Source: Brachionus rotundiformis
Taxonomy: Eukaryota; Rotifera; Eurotatoria; Ploima; Brachionidae
Direction: 5' to 3'
DNA: 64,000 nucleotides
Assembly (NCBI GenBank): GCA_016802295.1
Contig: JAESIW010000020.1
Location: 1,224,031-1,288,030, forward strand
A program made the position numbers and the translations under genes. Below the pieces are notes generated by a model. The model worked only from the letters and a program-made list of their open reading frames with translations. It had not been told where the DNA came from and searched no databases. This document shows, piece after piece, positions 46,109-59,200 of this stretch (positions are counted from its first letter, which is position 1; the number at the start of each line of letters is the position of its first letter).

Positions 46109-48505
46109 ATGAGTTCGACTTCTAAAACCGTACGCTGTGCTCTAAGTGTGTTGAGCGTTCCTGATATCACAGAAGCTATTAACAATGTATTAGATAATAA
46201 ATTCACTTATCTAGTATGTCCTGTGGTTAATCCAAGACTAAAAAGAGAGTATATGGAAGAGAATTTGAGACATCAACAATTACCTCTAACTAGGAACGAT
46301 CTAGAAATTAGTGCTGAATGTAATTATTAAAAAAGTTAAACCAATTAGTCTTTAGTTTTTAAAAACCAGGCTGGCAAAATTATGTTGTTGGAGCAGTTCA
46401 TCAATTCTATGATTGTGACTCTGAAAATGAAATTATTAGAAATAATGCCATTCGTGTAATTAATTAATTTAAAATTTAAAAATTTTTTATTAATTTATTT
46501 CTAGGGTCTATCAGAAGAATTGAACATTGTCGCTCATTTAAACCTGACCAATTTCATTATTCCAATCCGGGGTGGAAATATCGAAAACTTTTCTCGGATT
46601 ATAAATAACAATTTACTTAATAAACTTACAATGTTTAATGTAATTATAAATAATAAAAAATTTAAAATAAGTAAAGGTTTAAATTTTCTTTTTAAAAGAT
46701 AATCATAAAAGTTCCTTTACACATGAATAACTCAGATATTGAGATTGAAAACATGCCGACTAGATCGGATGAAGATACACCATGGAACTGGTGGAAAAAA
46801 TTGAGAACTTTATGCGACGAAAGCACGCGTTTAGGACTTGCTTTAGAGATGACCAATGATTTGCCAGAAGACGAAAATGAAATAGAAAGATGGTACTCTG
46901 AGCCTATTCGGATGATTTTTATTCCGACTTCGCTTTTTTTGACAAATAAAAGCGGATTTCCTGTTTTATCCAAAGCACACCAGAGGTTTGTCAATAAGTT
47001 TCTTAAGGTATTTTGAGAAAAAATTTCCTTACAACAAAAACTTAAATGTTAATCAAAAGTTAGACATTGACTTGGTGATCGAGGGGGCGAACAGACAACC
47101 AGAAAAAGGCATTTCAAAATACCAAGAATATATGAATTATTTGTTTAAAGTAAAAAATTGATAAAAACTTGATTCATTTTTTTAAAATAAATAATATAAA
47201 GCAATTTAATTCAAATAATGGAGATAATAAGACTCAATTTACCAAAGGCTATGAAGATTGTCTTCAAAATCCACTACAGCCTTTAATGGACAATTTAGAA
47301 TCTCAAGTATATGAAGTCTTCGAAAAGGATCCGGTCAAATATTCCCAATATAAAAAAGCCATCGCTCAAGCGTTAATCGATCGGGTCAGTGAGGAAAATA
47401 AAAAAATCCAAGAAACGTAAAAATGAGCTAAAAATTAATTAATTGTTTAAAAAAATTAACTAATTGTTTTTCCAAGAATAATTATGGTGGTTGGAGCAGG
47501 AAGAGGTCCTTTGGTGAGAATGGCTATTCAAGCTGCTCAGGAAACCGACCGAAAAGTTAAATTATTCGCAATAGAAAAAAACAAAAACGCTATTAACACG
47601 TATTAAAACACAATTAATTATTAATTTTTTAATTAATTTTATTTAGATTATTAAATTTGAAAAATACTGAATGGGATGACAGAGTCACAGTAATTGCCAA
47701 AGACATGAGAGAATGGGAACCTATGGAAAAAGCAGATATTTTAGTTAGTGAACTACTAGGCTCAGTTGGAGACAATGAACTCTCGCCTGAATGCCTCGAC
47801 GGAGCTCAACGACTGCTCAAAGGTTTATCTAAATTTAAATTTTAAAAAAAATTTGAAAAAAATTAATTTAAAGATGATGGAATTAGTATTCCTTATAGAT
47901 ATAGATCGTTTATAGCACCTGTTCAATCTTACAAAGTTTACTCAGAAGTAAGAAGATGCAAGGAATATGAGCATCCTTATGAAGCACCATATGTTGTTTT
48001 GTTAAATAATCACTGCCAGATCGCCGAAGAAAAGTTTCTATTCGAGTTCACTCATCCAAATAGAGCTGGTGAGCTAATTTTTTTAAAAAAGTAATTTTAA
48101 CTAAAATTATTTTATTTTCAGCTAAAATTGATAATAATCGATATGGTAAGCTTGAATTTATAGCTAATTTTGATGCCACATTGCACGGTTTTGCTGGCTA
48201 TTTCGACAGCCATTTATATAAGGATGTTGATATAAGTAAATTATTTAGAAAAAGCTTTATTAAAATTCATTATATTAAATTAAGGTATATCTCCTTCTAC
48301 TCATTCTCCCGGGATGTTTAGTTGGTTTCCAATGTTTTTTCCGCTTAAAACTCCAATTCAAGTTCAGAAAAATGACACAATTGTGGTACACTTTTGGCGA
48401 TGTGTTTCAAACAAACAAGTTCACTATGAATGGTGTGTTTCTTCACCTACTGGTTCAGTAATTCATAATCCTAATGGAAGAACTTATTGGATAGGATTAC
48501 ATTAA
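46109..48505 (+). CDS. PRMT5: Protein arginine N-methyltransferase 5
   Basis: PRMT5 is the type II arginine methyltransferase that makes symmetric dimethylarginine on Sm proteins, histones and other targets, normally with WDR77/MEP50. Eleven exons (46109-46319, 46370-46455, 46505-46639, 46699-47007, 47060-47149, 47202-47416, 47477-47599, 47647-47822, 47874-48068, 48122-48235, 48285-48505) give 624 aa, near human 637. The N-terminal TIM barrel is divergent. The core has PTSLFLTNKSGFPVLSK, F290 in QFTKGYED (the Phe that favours symmetric dimethylation), VVGAGRGP for SAM binding at about 353-360, and the double-E loop SELLGSVGDNELSPE with E425 and E434. The C-terminal barrel has HGFAGYFD, SPGMFSWFPMFFP and HNPNGRTYWIGL. 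All catalytic residues are intact. Confidence 0.96.
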
Positions 48506-48528
48506 AGTTTTAGTTTTACTAGAATTTA

Positions 48529-48534
48529 AATAAA
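48529..48534 (+). terminator. PRMT5 polyadenylation signal (AATAAA)
   Basis: AATAAA begins 24 nt after the PRMT5 stop codon. In such AT-rich DNA the hexamer is common, so position rather than sequence is the main support. Confidence 0.45.
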
Positions 48535-49093
48535 AAATATTCATATTATTTTAATTTTTTATATATATTTTTTTTAAACTTGAATTCCTATAATGTTATA
48601 TGAGAAAATTTTATATTTTAAAAGATTTTGATAATCGAAGAATGCCAATGATTGGTCAAGTTAGCCCAAAAAGCCCGACCAAAATTATAAATATATGTTT
48701 GATTAAAAATATTTTAAGCTATTTTAATTTATTCATTAGAAAATAATTAAGAAAATAATGTTAATACTAAAATAGATAATTGTAAAACTTGTGTTTTTAC
48801 AAGTCTAACATTTTACTTAAAATTATAAAAAATAATTTTATTCCATTTCACAACAACTAAACTTGTGAATCAAGTGTAGTTGTGTATGTTTTTAAGGCAT
48901 ATAATTAGTATACAATTTAAAAATTAAAATAATTAATTAATACTGAGGTTTTAATTACATTGGATACATCAAAAACGACATGGCTTCAATGGTCGTGACC
49001 AAAATCCAAACCATTAGCGGTAAGATAATGTACCGACCGTACCGTTCTCAGTGTATTGTACCAAACCAAAAGCCTTTTGTGTGATATAATCCA

Positions 49094-49664
49094 TTTGTGT
49101 TTCGCTAGACTGGCAAATGATTAACCACTAGTTGCTTTTTTCGAGCGACCAGAATATCGTCTTCTTTCTAGTGGAATATTCATTGAAATCTATTTAAAAC
49201 AAAGGAGTTCTAGATTAATAACAAAATTTTCTTTATAAATAATTAATAAATATTAAAATCGGGTCTAATTATGACTTTCCGTATAATTTTCTCAGTAAGT
49301 GAAACAAGTCTATAGTTTTTCAATCGAAGTAATGTTCGCTTTCTTGTCATTAGTGATTCTTTTACTGTCAAAAATATTTCCAAAATGACTTTATATGTGA
49401 TGTCCTCGTCTTTTTAAAAAATTAGACTCACTGACCTCATTACTGATTGAAAATGTTTATTAAACAAAGTCTGTTTTTTTTTCATTTTTTTTTTATAAAA
49501 TTAAGAATTTATTTGATAAAAATAAAATTTTTCAATAATCAGGGGTTAAATTAAAATAAATACTTGTATAAATTTAATTCGGATGAATCAAATATTTTTT
49601 TTTAGCTAATTCGATTTCATTCTATTAATTTGTTACTTTGTGTTTCGCTAGACTGGCAAATGAT
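49094..49664. repeat. Exact 28-bp direct repeat, 543 bp apart
   Basis: The same 28 bases, starting TTTGTGTTTCGCTAGACTGG, occur at 49094-49121 and 49637-49664. They are not simple-sequence. The first copy lies in a patch of less AT-rich DNA. They could be ends of a degraded element or a tandem-duplication footprint; no coding content lies between them. Confidence 0.55.
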
Positions 49665-49979
49665 AGCCGTCTTCAAATTTGGTTGTTTCTAGTACTCTTT
49701 ATTATTTTAATATTTTATTTTTATAATTTTCAAACTCATTTTGGGATATTCAAAAAATTTAAATAATCTGATAGAGTTAATAAAATTTAATGAGATAAAA
49801 TAAACGATATTTTATTTATTTATTTTATAAACAGATGAACAGAAAAATCAAATAAATCACAAATGGTATTTTGATATATTACTCTTAGAAAAAAAAGTAT
49901 CCAAAAACATTAAAATACTAAGAAATAATGCTGTAACATTTTTAAAATTTCTAATTTTAAATCAAATCAATTAGACTTC

Positions 49980-50480
49980 TTATTTGCCATATTGAATATC
50001 CCATTGTTGTTTGCGGCCAAAAGTCATTTTTGGATTAAAAAACTTCAAGCTGCTACGTTTACCATACAAAGCGTCAAAGAATGCGCTTGGTTTCATTCCA
50101 CCTCGTTTTCCATAGCCAATGTCCCATCTGGCCGTTTGTCTTCGGTAATCTCTGAATGGTGAATCCTTTTTGTATCTTCCTTCGAGCGCTTCTTCACTTT
50201 CAAATTCATCATTACCCATATTGGCGTCCAGATAGGCCTCATACAAATGTGGTAACATTGCTTTGAATCGTTGATCTAATTTTATTAAACGTTCCAATTC
50301 TTCATTATTCTCATAATTCTCATTATTGTTCTCTGCCAAATTTGATTTTATTATGTGATCTTCGGCATTATTTGCTGGCTGATTGGTTGCATCTAGCTCC
50401 TTTGGTATCAGCGCTATCACTCCTAACATGACCAAAAAGTATTTTGTTTTCACCATTGAAGTCATTTCTTTTATAAACAA
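49980..50480 (-). CDS. Amidated neuropeptide precursor (WDIxY-amide type), family unassigned
   Basis: Single-exon ORF of 166 aa. The signal peptide probably starts at Met9 (50456): a basic start then FLVMLGVIALI. An acidic Asn/Glu-rich spacer fills residues about 33-100. The C-terminus is a tightly packed peptide cassette with dibasic sites (KK, RR, GKR, GKR, GRK, terminal GK). Predicted products are DSPFRDY, QTARWDIGY-amide (pyroglutamate possible), GGMKPSAFFDALY-amide, SSLKFFNPKMTF-amide and QQWDIQY-amide. Two share the W-D-I-x-Y-amide ending and a third ends A-L-Y-amide, so they look like paralogous peptides of one family. I cannot name the family with confidence. It would be secreted by neurons or endocrine cells, acting presumably on a GPCR. 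Confidence 0.85.
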   Translation of the reverse strand: MFIKEMTSMVKTKYFLVMLGVIALIPKELDATNQPANNAEDHIIKSNLAENNNENYENNEELERLIKLDQRFKAMLPHLYEAYLDANMGNDEFESEEALEGRYKKDSPFRDYRRQTARWDIGYGKRGGMKPSAFFDALYGKRSSLKFFNPKMTFGRKQQWDIQYGK

Positions 50481-53400
50481 ATTGATCTAAGTTAAAATTT
50501 AGCAATCTAAAAAAAAATTTTAAAAGATTATTTCTATTTTCTACTTAAATTGGTTCTCTTGGTTTTGGTAAAAAATTTAAATTTAGCGATTCCACATTTA
50601 ATCTGCAATTTTTTTAAATGAGTTGTTTCAAGTTAATTAAATGAAATAAAAAACCTAAAACTTAAAATTATTTATATTGTTCTACGATGAAATAAAATTG
50701 ACTTTTAAAAAAAAAACGTCAACCAATCGAAGCCTAATGCATGGGCTTATCAAATATTTTTAGATTACGTTTTATCAAAATGCTTCCGTTTGAATCAATT
50801 TTCATTTTAAAATTTGTTTTGAAAGGAGATACGTCAACTTTTTATTTTATAAAATACGAGTTTTTCGTGCCATCAAGAAAGTTTAATCTTATCTTTAAAT
50901 TCATTTACGAAAATAGATTTATCAACTCTTTTTAATTTATGTCTTCCTTAAAAACAGAAATTAAATCTTAATTAACCATAAAAACCAAGTTTAATTTCCT
51001 TTATTATTTGGAACTTGTTTGTTACTGATTTGAGTTTCATTTTTATGTTTTTTTTTAATTAATGTAAATTTTAGTTAAATATTTTTTTCCAAAAATCTTT
51101 TATTTATTAAAAAGAAAACAAAATTAAAAAAACTTAATGAAATAAATTATTTTTTGTCAATGTAATTAATTTATGTACGCCTGGACTAAATAAATTTCCC
51201 CAATATCTCGTTATTCGGTCAAAATCTTTTCCTATTAGAATTTAAGCTAATTTTGTTGGTCTTGTTTCAATTGAGGAATATCCTCCAAATACTTGAAAAT
51301 TAAATAATTGATTAAGATTTTAATTATTATTTTTGAAAAAACTGAAAGAGAACCATTCGAGTGGAGAATTTCTAATAAGAATTTATGCTATTATAATGAT
51401 ACACCCTAGACGATTAGAAATAAGTGTCAATTTTAATCAGCCAAGTTCCTTACGACAAATGAGTAGGTGTTTTCGTGCAATTAGTGTCTTTGTTTAGACA
51501 AATTTCATTCTTTTTGATCAAAAATCGTATTTGATTAACCTTTTATTAATTTGTATACGTGATCAAAGAATAGTCTTTGACAACAAAATAGAAAATAATA
51601 ATTTTATCAAAGATAATAACAAAGAATGTTAAATTTTTGCTATCAAAATTATTATAATACCTTTTATTAAATAATAATAAAGAAAATCGGATTCTTCAAA
51701 ATTCAGATTAAAAATAAAATTAATTAGTTAGTTAATTATTTTGTAGAATTTTTCGTTCAGTCCACTGTTACATAAATCACACATGACAACTTCAAATTTA
51801 TGACACTAATTATCTTAAATAAACTTTACCAGGTAGTTTTCCCTAACGCCCATCGAAAAAAATTCAATTAAAGCTTTTGATTAATGGAATTTAAGTAAAG
51901 TTTAAATTAAGCTCTCAAGTAAAAAATTTATTATGAAATATCTAAAGCTCTTAATTAAAAATTTATTTCGTAATAACCATTTTTTATTAATGATTGAAAA
52001 ATATATTTTTCGGTTTCGATTAAAGAGAATTTTTTAAATTAAATTTTCCTAATATAAGAAAAATTCAATATAAGACTTTCTATCTTCTTATCTAAATGCT
52101 AATAATTGATAACTGAGAATAAAGTTTTTCGTTTGAAGTCGTTAATTTTATCAGTTTTTACCAAAATAAAATAAATTTAAAAATTTTGTCTAGTAAAATA
52201 ATTTTCTTCTAGTCTAAAATGCATCTCTATAAGCCTTATATAATATATATGCATATAATAAGCTGATTAGAACAAAATCAGCTTTTTAATTCATTAATAA
52301 ATTTTTAATCTTAAATTTATATTAAATTTAAAACCAATAGCACTGATTAATTAAGAAGTGTTTTTGTTCAAATTAGATATTAATTAGCTTAGAAAATCCT
52401 TAACTGTTTAAAATACATTAACAGAACATAAAAATAAAACAATGAATATATAAATTATCTAATTCAGAATAACTAATTACTGATCATAAAATTTTGAAAA
52501 AAATTAGTAAGTAATAAAAATATAAAACTAATAAATTCGGTCCTTATTTTAAATTTAAATTTCTTCTGAAAGCATTAAATAAGTTGTATTGATGAGAATT
52601 TATAGCTCAATTTATCGATATTTAATGTAAATAGAGCCATAGATTAGAGTTTTAATTAAAATTAATTAAATTTTTTTTGAAAAAAAAAACTCATTTCATT
52701 TTGATATCTTAATGGCTAATAGCTTATTAATCTTTTCGAAATTTGAACGCCTCTTAGCTTTTATAATAAAATTTATATTCTAATTGATTTATTCTTAATA
52801 TAAGTCAATTTAAATAGTATTAATTTTGAAATATTAAAGTCATAATCGCAAATAAAAGGAGGAAATTAAAACTATCAAGTCCTTTTAGTTTTTTAAGTAT
52901 ATTAAAAGTTTTAAAATTACGCAATTGGTATCTTTTAATTAAGATACATTATCTATTTTATTGTATTCGAAATTTAGTATTTATTGCCTAAATAAGCATT
53001 ATCAACTTTATTATCCAAGAAAAAAAATACTTTCAATCAATTTTGAATTATTTTATTCCATAACTTAAAATTGGGACTTAATTATTTCAAGAACTTTACG
53101 GTTAATCAAAATAAAAACAAAAAATAAAAATCTATATACATTTTTATTAATTTTATACTTTTAGATCGAAATTTGAAGTACTTCTCCAGAGAATTAATTA
53201 AATATTACATTTTAATTGCTGATCACGTATACTTGCAATTAATGATAGGTTGTCAGCTAAGTATCTGAATGACAGATAGAATATTTAATTTTTAAATTTT
53301 AAAATAAAATAAACTGATCGAGAATATTCAAGCAAGTAGAGAAAGTTAATTATTTAAATGAAGTTTTGTTTTGTTTTTATTGAAGAGGAATAAATTTGAT

Positions 53401-56217
53401 GCCTTGAATATTATCTCTGACGTTTTGACTGAAAAAAAATTAAAATAAAAAAAGAAATTCAATAAATTATCTAAATATATATATTTTTTGAATATAATTC
53501 TTGTAATTTATAGACTGAATTTTCCAATTCAAGCCCACGTGCCATGACATAAAAAAATTTTGTGATATATTTAATGAGCCAAGAGATTTTTGAATATACA
53601 AATAAATTTATCTAAGCTTAATTCCACTTGTTTTCTTTAACGTGATATATACTTAATCTTTATAATGCAATTATGCTACGATTATTTATTTGATAAGCTA
53701 GAAATTAATACTAAATTCTTGTATCATAAAAACCAATGGGACATATTAATTATTTTTCTAAATTCTTTATTACAACTAAACATTTAAATCTTTTTAAAAT
53801 AAATTAAGCTAAGCATTAATGACAAAACATTCAAGTCGTTTAAGATTAGCAGTCTATTCCTTGGAGATCTAACTTCAAATTCGGAAATCAAGATTTCCAA
53901 GGGTTTGAATTTCGGCAGATTTAAGATTTAATTTAAGCCAGAAATTAATTCCATGTTTCATATGAGAACTTTTTTAATTCGATTTTTCATATTAATCAGA
54001 TTGACTAATTAAGTTGACCATTTTTCAAAAGTTTTCTCTATTCCTAATTTACAATGAATTTAAAATTATTAAACAAATTAATTATCAAAGAATCTAGTAG
54101 TAGTAACAGTTAGGACCGGAGGACAAGATGACTCGCAGGGGTGCCACTCATAGCGGTCGTCTCATTTGATATTGATCGTATTTGATTTTAAATGAGTTCA
54201 CTGTCTCAGAACCTACTATGTGGTCTGTTAGGCCGTTCCATAATTTAGTTGTCCTATTGATGAAGAAGTTGTGACTATGCTGGCAAGAAGCCACGATCTC
54301 ACGCCGCAGTTGACTTCTCTTCGTGTCTCTCAGAGCCGAACAATTTGGCTCGTTGCACCACGTTATGTCATCTTTGCATTTGATGACTGAATAGTTGAAT
54401 TTAGTCACCACGTTGTCGTCTTGCTTCCAGAGATGTAAGATCCATCCGCTCAAGTCTGCTTTCGTAATCCACACCTTTTAAAGCAGTGGGGAGTTTGATT
54501 ACTCTTCTCTGAACTTTTTCAAGCGTGTTAATATCTCTTCTAGGGCTTCCGGGTTCCAAGCCAACACTGAAAACTCCAAATGTAGGTGCTCTAGAGTGAG
54601 GCCCATTGTTTCACATCCTTAGATACGAATGTATTTTTAGCGTCCCTAGAACTTGGTTAGCTTTTGAATCTTAAAAAAATAAAAAGAGAATTGTATATAA
54701 TTATTACAGACTGAGCATGTAAAATTTCTCGATGAAATAAATGACATTTAGATAGTGGGATAGCTACAATTGAGTGCCCATTGTATATAAAACTATTTAT
54801 AGGATATTTAATAAAAATTTTAAAAATTTATTTTTTATTAAAATTCATATTTGTACTTTGGTGCATAGTCCAAAGGCGTCTCTTAAGTAATCAAAATTGA
54901 ACGAGAGAATTCGATAGTATACTTTATATTCAAGGCTAGTGCTCAGAGGTCCTCATCGTCCACCAAGGAGTCCTATTATCTATTATGTTTTACTTATTTG
55001 TCCTCATTGTGAAAAAGACGATTTATTAAAATCATTTTGTATGAAACTAGATTTTCATTTAGCTCATAAAGATGCATAAAATATTTTACTATTTTAATTA
55101 AAGACAGATAAGTAACTTTGTGATTTAGAGATCAATGTTGAGGTTTACAACATTCACGCACTCAATATTTAATATTTAATAACATTAATTTGATTTTTTA
55201 AAACAATTCATAAAATTTAACTTAATATTTAAATGCTTTCTTTAAATGATTTTTTTTTAATTTGTAAAAATATTTTATAATAACTAAATAAAAGTGTAAA
55301 TCGATCTTCACAATTGTCAATAAAGAAAATTTTATTTAGAAAATATTTTCTTATATACAAAATTTTGTAAAAATTAGAAAATCTTTAATAACTTTGATTT
55401 GAAACTGTTACAGCATATTGTAAAAAAGGCTAAAATAGTTTTCTGTTTTTGACAGTTGTCTAAAAATAGTTTTATTATTAATCACAAAAATATTCAAATG
55501 AAATTTAAAATCTAAAAAAGTTTTCTTTGATTTTATTTTTATTAAATTTTTCTAATTAAATGTCGAGTTAAATCGAGTTTCATTAAAAATATAAAAATTA
55601 ATTCAAAAATTTAATTTAAAATTTATCTATAGAGTCTTTAATAATAAAAAATAATTAAATTAAAAAGATATCTAAACCGATAGTAAAGATATATAATATT
55701 TTTATCATTGGATAGTATTACTGATAGGTTTATAAGCAAAATACTAATATTTCTCTAAAAATTAAAAAATTGTATATCAATATATCTTTATGCATAAAAA
55801 AATTATTTATCTGGCATTTGAGTTGTAAGATTATATCATTTTCTGATCATTGAAAAATAAATGCATTAGCATGATAAGGATAAGTTTGTGTGGGTTGTTG
55901 ATCCAAATTAGAAAAAAAAATTAATTTTATTTAGATCAATTTTATTCAAGTCTTTCACTAAAAAATAAAATTCTTAACTTGGTTAACAAAAAAAAAAAAT
56001 TTCTGAATAAAAAAATTGATTCACTGCCTAAATTTTCGATTTGGCTTTTAAACAAAAATTAAAATAATTAAAAAATATAATTTTCAAATTTTCTGCGCTT
56101 CAAAAAATTTAATTTAATGAGACCTAATATATAACAAAATAAAAAAAATTATTGCTATAAAATGCATGAAATATTGGAATGAACCAGAAAGTTCCAGGCT
56201 AAATAAAAAAATACAAA
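50481..56217. other. Gene-poor 5.7-kb interval
   Basis: AT-rich DNA containing the 5' region of the neuropeptide gene and a LINE tail at 54.15-54.58 kb. A patch at 54.87-54.98 kb is less AT-rich but shows no frame. The 64-codon plus-strand ORF near 50.8 kb is Phe/Lys/Ile-rich and looks like chance. Confidence 0.55.
54148..54578 (-). mobile_element. LINE ORF2 C-terminal fragment with frameshift
   Basis: The minus strand first reads a frame with RDINTLEKVQRRVIKLPTAL, YESRLERMDLTSLEARRQRGD, then TAA. A shift of one base at about 54424 continues into VVTKFNYSVIKCKDDITW, SHNFFINRTTKLWNGLTDHIV and a stop at 54150-54148. These are the standard C-terminal blocks of CR1/Jockey-type LINEs. The frameshift makes it non-functional. 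Of the three LINE tails in the window it is the longest and best preserved. Confidence 0.8.
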
Positions 56218-59200
56218 TTATTTATCTCTTCTCCATATTCGTACCGTTGCGTCCCTTAAAATTTTAAATCATTACATCTAAATCAGATCTTAATTTTTAT
56301 CTAATCTTACTCAGATCCTGTGAATACTAAATTATTATTGACTTTAATTGATATAATTGGACATAAATGTGCCTTGAAGTCGGCAATTTTTTCAAATGTG
56401 TTCACGTTCCAGAATTTTAAGCATCCATCTCGCGAACCACTCAAAAGTAAGTCATATTTATTTGAATAATTTTTGATGTAATCTAAAGAATGTATCCAGT
56501 CTTTATGAGCGTTGTTCATTGACTTAAAAAAATTAATTAATTTTTAATTAATAAATTGTTTAGTTAAATTACTTGTTTGCACTGGAAATCGTTCATGCTC
56601 CATTTTTTGATGCACATATCTCTAGAACAGCTGAATAGCCAATTATCTATTCTGCACAAGGATTGAACACCATCGTAATGTGGCGGCGTCAAATGGTACT
56701 TAGGCGAAATTACTTTTCCATTATTTACATCATTATTGCCCGAGTAGAAGCTATTTATCTCGAATATTTTGATGTAGTGATCTTTCGAGCCAGTGATGAG
56801 CAAGTTATCGTCAACGAGCATGGTAGTAATAGACGATGCATGTCCTCCAGACAATTTACCAATCGGTAAAAACTGTCTCAAATCCCATATTTTAACTGAG
56901 CTACCTGAAGCGGTGAACAAATTATATCCATACTTATCCAAAGAAATGTCATTAATGAGCTTTTCTCCAAAAGGCATTTCATTTTGTAGAACTCGAGTAT
57001 TGGTCTTTATTTGACCAGTAGCTAGAATATAATCTCCGTCATTAGCCAGACCAGAAGAACTTTAAAAAAATTAAATAAACTTAAACATAAAATATTTATC
57101 AATTTGTATTTTACCATAATGTTTTGACGCAACGCTTATTCGACTCTCTTAAATCCCATACTTTGGAATAATAATTGGAAACTGTAAAACAAAGCTTGGT
57201 ATATGGACAGTATTTTATTTTGATAACATTGTTTGTATGTCCTCCGAGAGAAGAAATTTCTCGACCAGTGGTCAAATCCCATACTTTAGCAGTGCTATCT
57301 TTGCTGCTGGTGAAAAAATTGTATTCATAGGAATCGATTGATAGAATAGCTTTTGAATGTCCTTCAGCAACATGAGTTAGCTGAATAGGTGATGATCTAA
57401 AACGCGATGTGTTGCCTGAATATGGCTTTATGATGCCCCTAAAAATATCAATATTTGATTAAGAAAAATAACAATTTTTAATAATTGTTTTGATAAAAGA
57501 AAATCTAAATTAACCAAAAATATATTTGATAATTTAAAAAGGCAAGATTTTTATTTCATGAATACATATTTTACCTCAATTTAAAATTTTATTATAACTA
57601 AAAAAATTAAAAATTTTAAACTTATTAGATCAGTAAAGTATTATTAATTTATTAATTTAAGATTAGAAAATTTTTGATTAAAAAAATTCCAAATTAAGTC
57701 GTAATGATGGTGCCGAGCATCAGTTAAGTAAAAGATGGCAGAAAGTCGAGGGTTCTCTTCTTCAAGTGCGTAGGATTAACCACTCGGCCATCCAGGAAAA
57801 AAAATTAGCTACCAAGAAATCAAAATCTCCGGAAGATGTTCATTACGACCATGAGAAAAAAAAAGTATTCATGAAATAATAAAAATAATTAGTAAAATTT
57901 AATAAAATTAACTATTTTTAATAATATTGAAAATATTTATTTTAAATTTTATCTTTTTTTTATCTAATTAATTATCTATTTTAGTATTTTTTTAAAAATT
58001 AGGAAAACTTACTGCTCTGGCTTAGGAGACTGCTTGGTCTCACTTGTTAATCTACTAAAGACATTGTCATCCCGAGAAGACATTCTTTTGTAGTTGGGCG
58101 ATCCAGGTGGTGACATAGACATGACACTGTCTTTAGAATTGTGTCTCGAAATAGAAGATCTAGTCATTCGAGAATTATTTCGATCAGCTGATTGCACAAT
58201 TACAGATTTTGACATTGGCAAGTTAGAGCAGTCATAATTAGATCTTTTAGGATCAATAATTTCAGGTATTTTTGTGTATGATTTGGAATCTATTCGCCCA
58301 GACTGCTGAATTAGGCCAGGTAAAGGAGACGTAATTTTAATTGTCTGAGAGGTTTTTATGTTTATTTCAGTAGAAGCATTTGAAGTTGATGTAGAGACAA
58401 ATAAAAGGTCTTGTGGTCCACCTGTAATCACCTGTCGAGCTTTGTACGAGCTGTCTAAATGAGTGCTTGAATTTTGATTGTTTGAAGAGACTGGCGATAC
58501 CAAGTTTTCATACGACTTTAATTGGTTTGTGTCCTGTTCGACCATTCGGGTTATTTCCTCATCTTCTTCGGACTCACTTGATGATTCGTCTATCATAGGT
58601 GCCAAGATAATTTCATCTATTTCAAAGTTATCATTACATTCGTTCAACAGATTTAAATTATTGTTTGTGGGCACAGCTTTGGAATTTTCGCTATTGGCCA
58701 AAATTTGTTTGGCTAATTCTTCGCTTATTTGACCAGATTGGATTATTTGTTGAACCAAATTTTGCTGTACATTAAAATCCTTTTCCAACTGATTCAATTC
58801 ATATTCTAATTCATTGTTTAGATATTCTTTCTGAGCGGCCAAAATGCCTTTATTCAAGCCCAGATTTAAAAATTTTCTTATCATAAACTTGGCTTCGTCA
58901 ATTGAACCAATTGTAAGGACCAAATTTTCCAATGAATAGTAGTCAGTGCCGTCTTTGGCTTCGTCCAATTGTATAATATTGGTCTGGCATTCGGCTATTT
59001 GATCTTGAAGATACTCAATGTTAGACTTCATTATGTCTATTTGTTCCTTTAATTCTTCCATTTTGTTCTGCTCAATGCCGGACTTGGAATTAATGGCATC
59101 ACTGCTAGTGCTGGTCGTGCTTGAACTCGAACTATTGGTACCCAAGCTGTTTGATTCCTGGATTAAGGCCTTTTCGTAGCGCTTAAGAAGTCTGTTCAAT

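Larger units (their letters stand above)
48506..49979. other. Intergenic between PRMT5 and the neuropeptide gene
   Basis: AT-rich, with a less AT-rich patch at 48.96-49.20 kb and an exact 28-bp direct repeat (listed). No gene was seen. Confidence 0.6.

Noticed and set aside
50741..50935. Plus-strand 64-codon ORF
   Set aside because: It is rich in Phe, Lys and Ile as expected from AT-rich noise. No homology or neighbouring exon was seen.
57720..57797. Functional tRNA gene
   Set aside because: The anticodon stem and T-arm cannot form and the B-box is missing.
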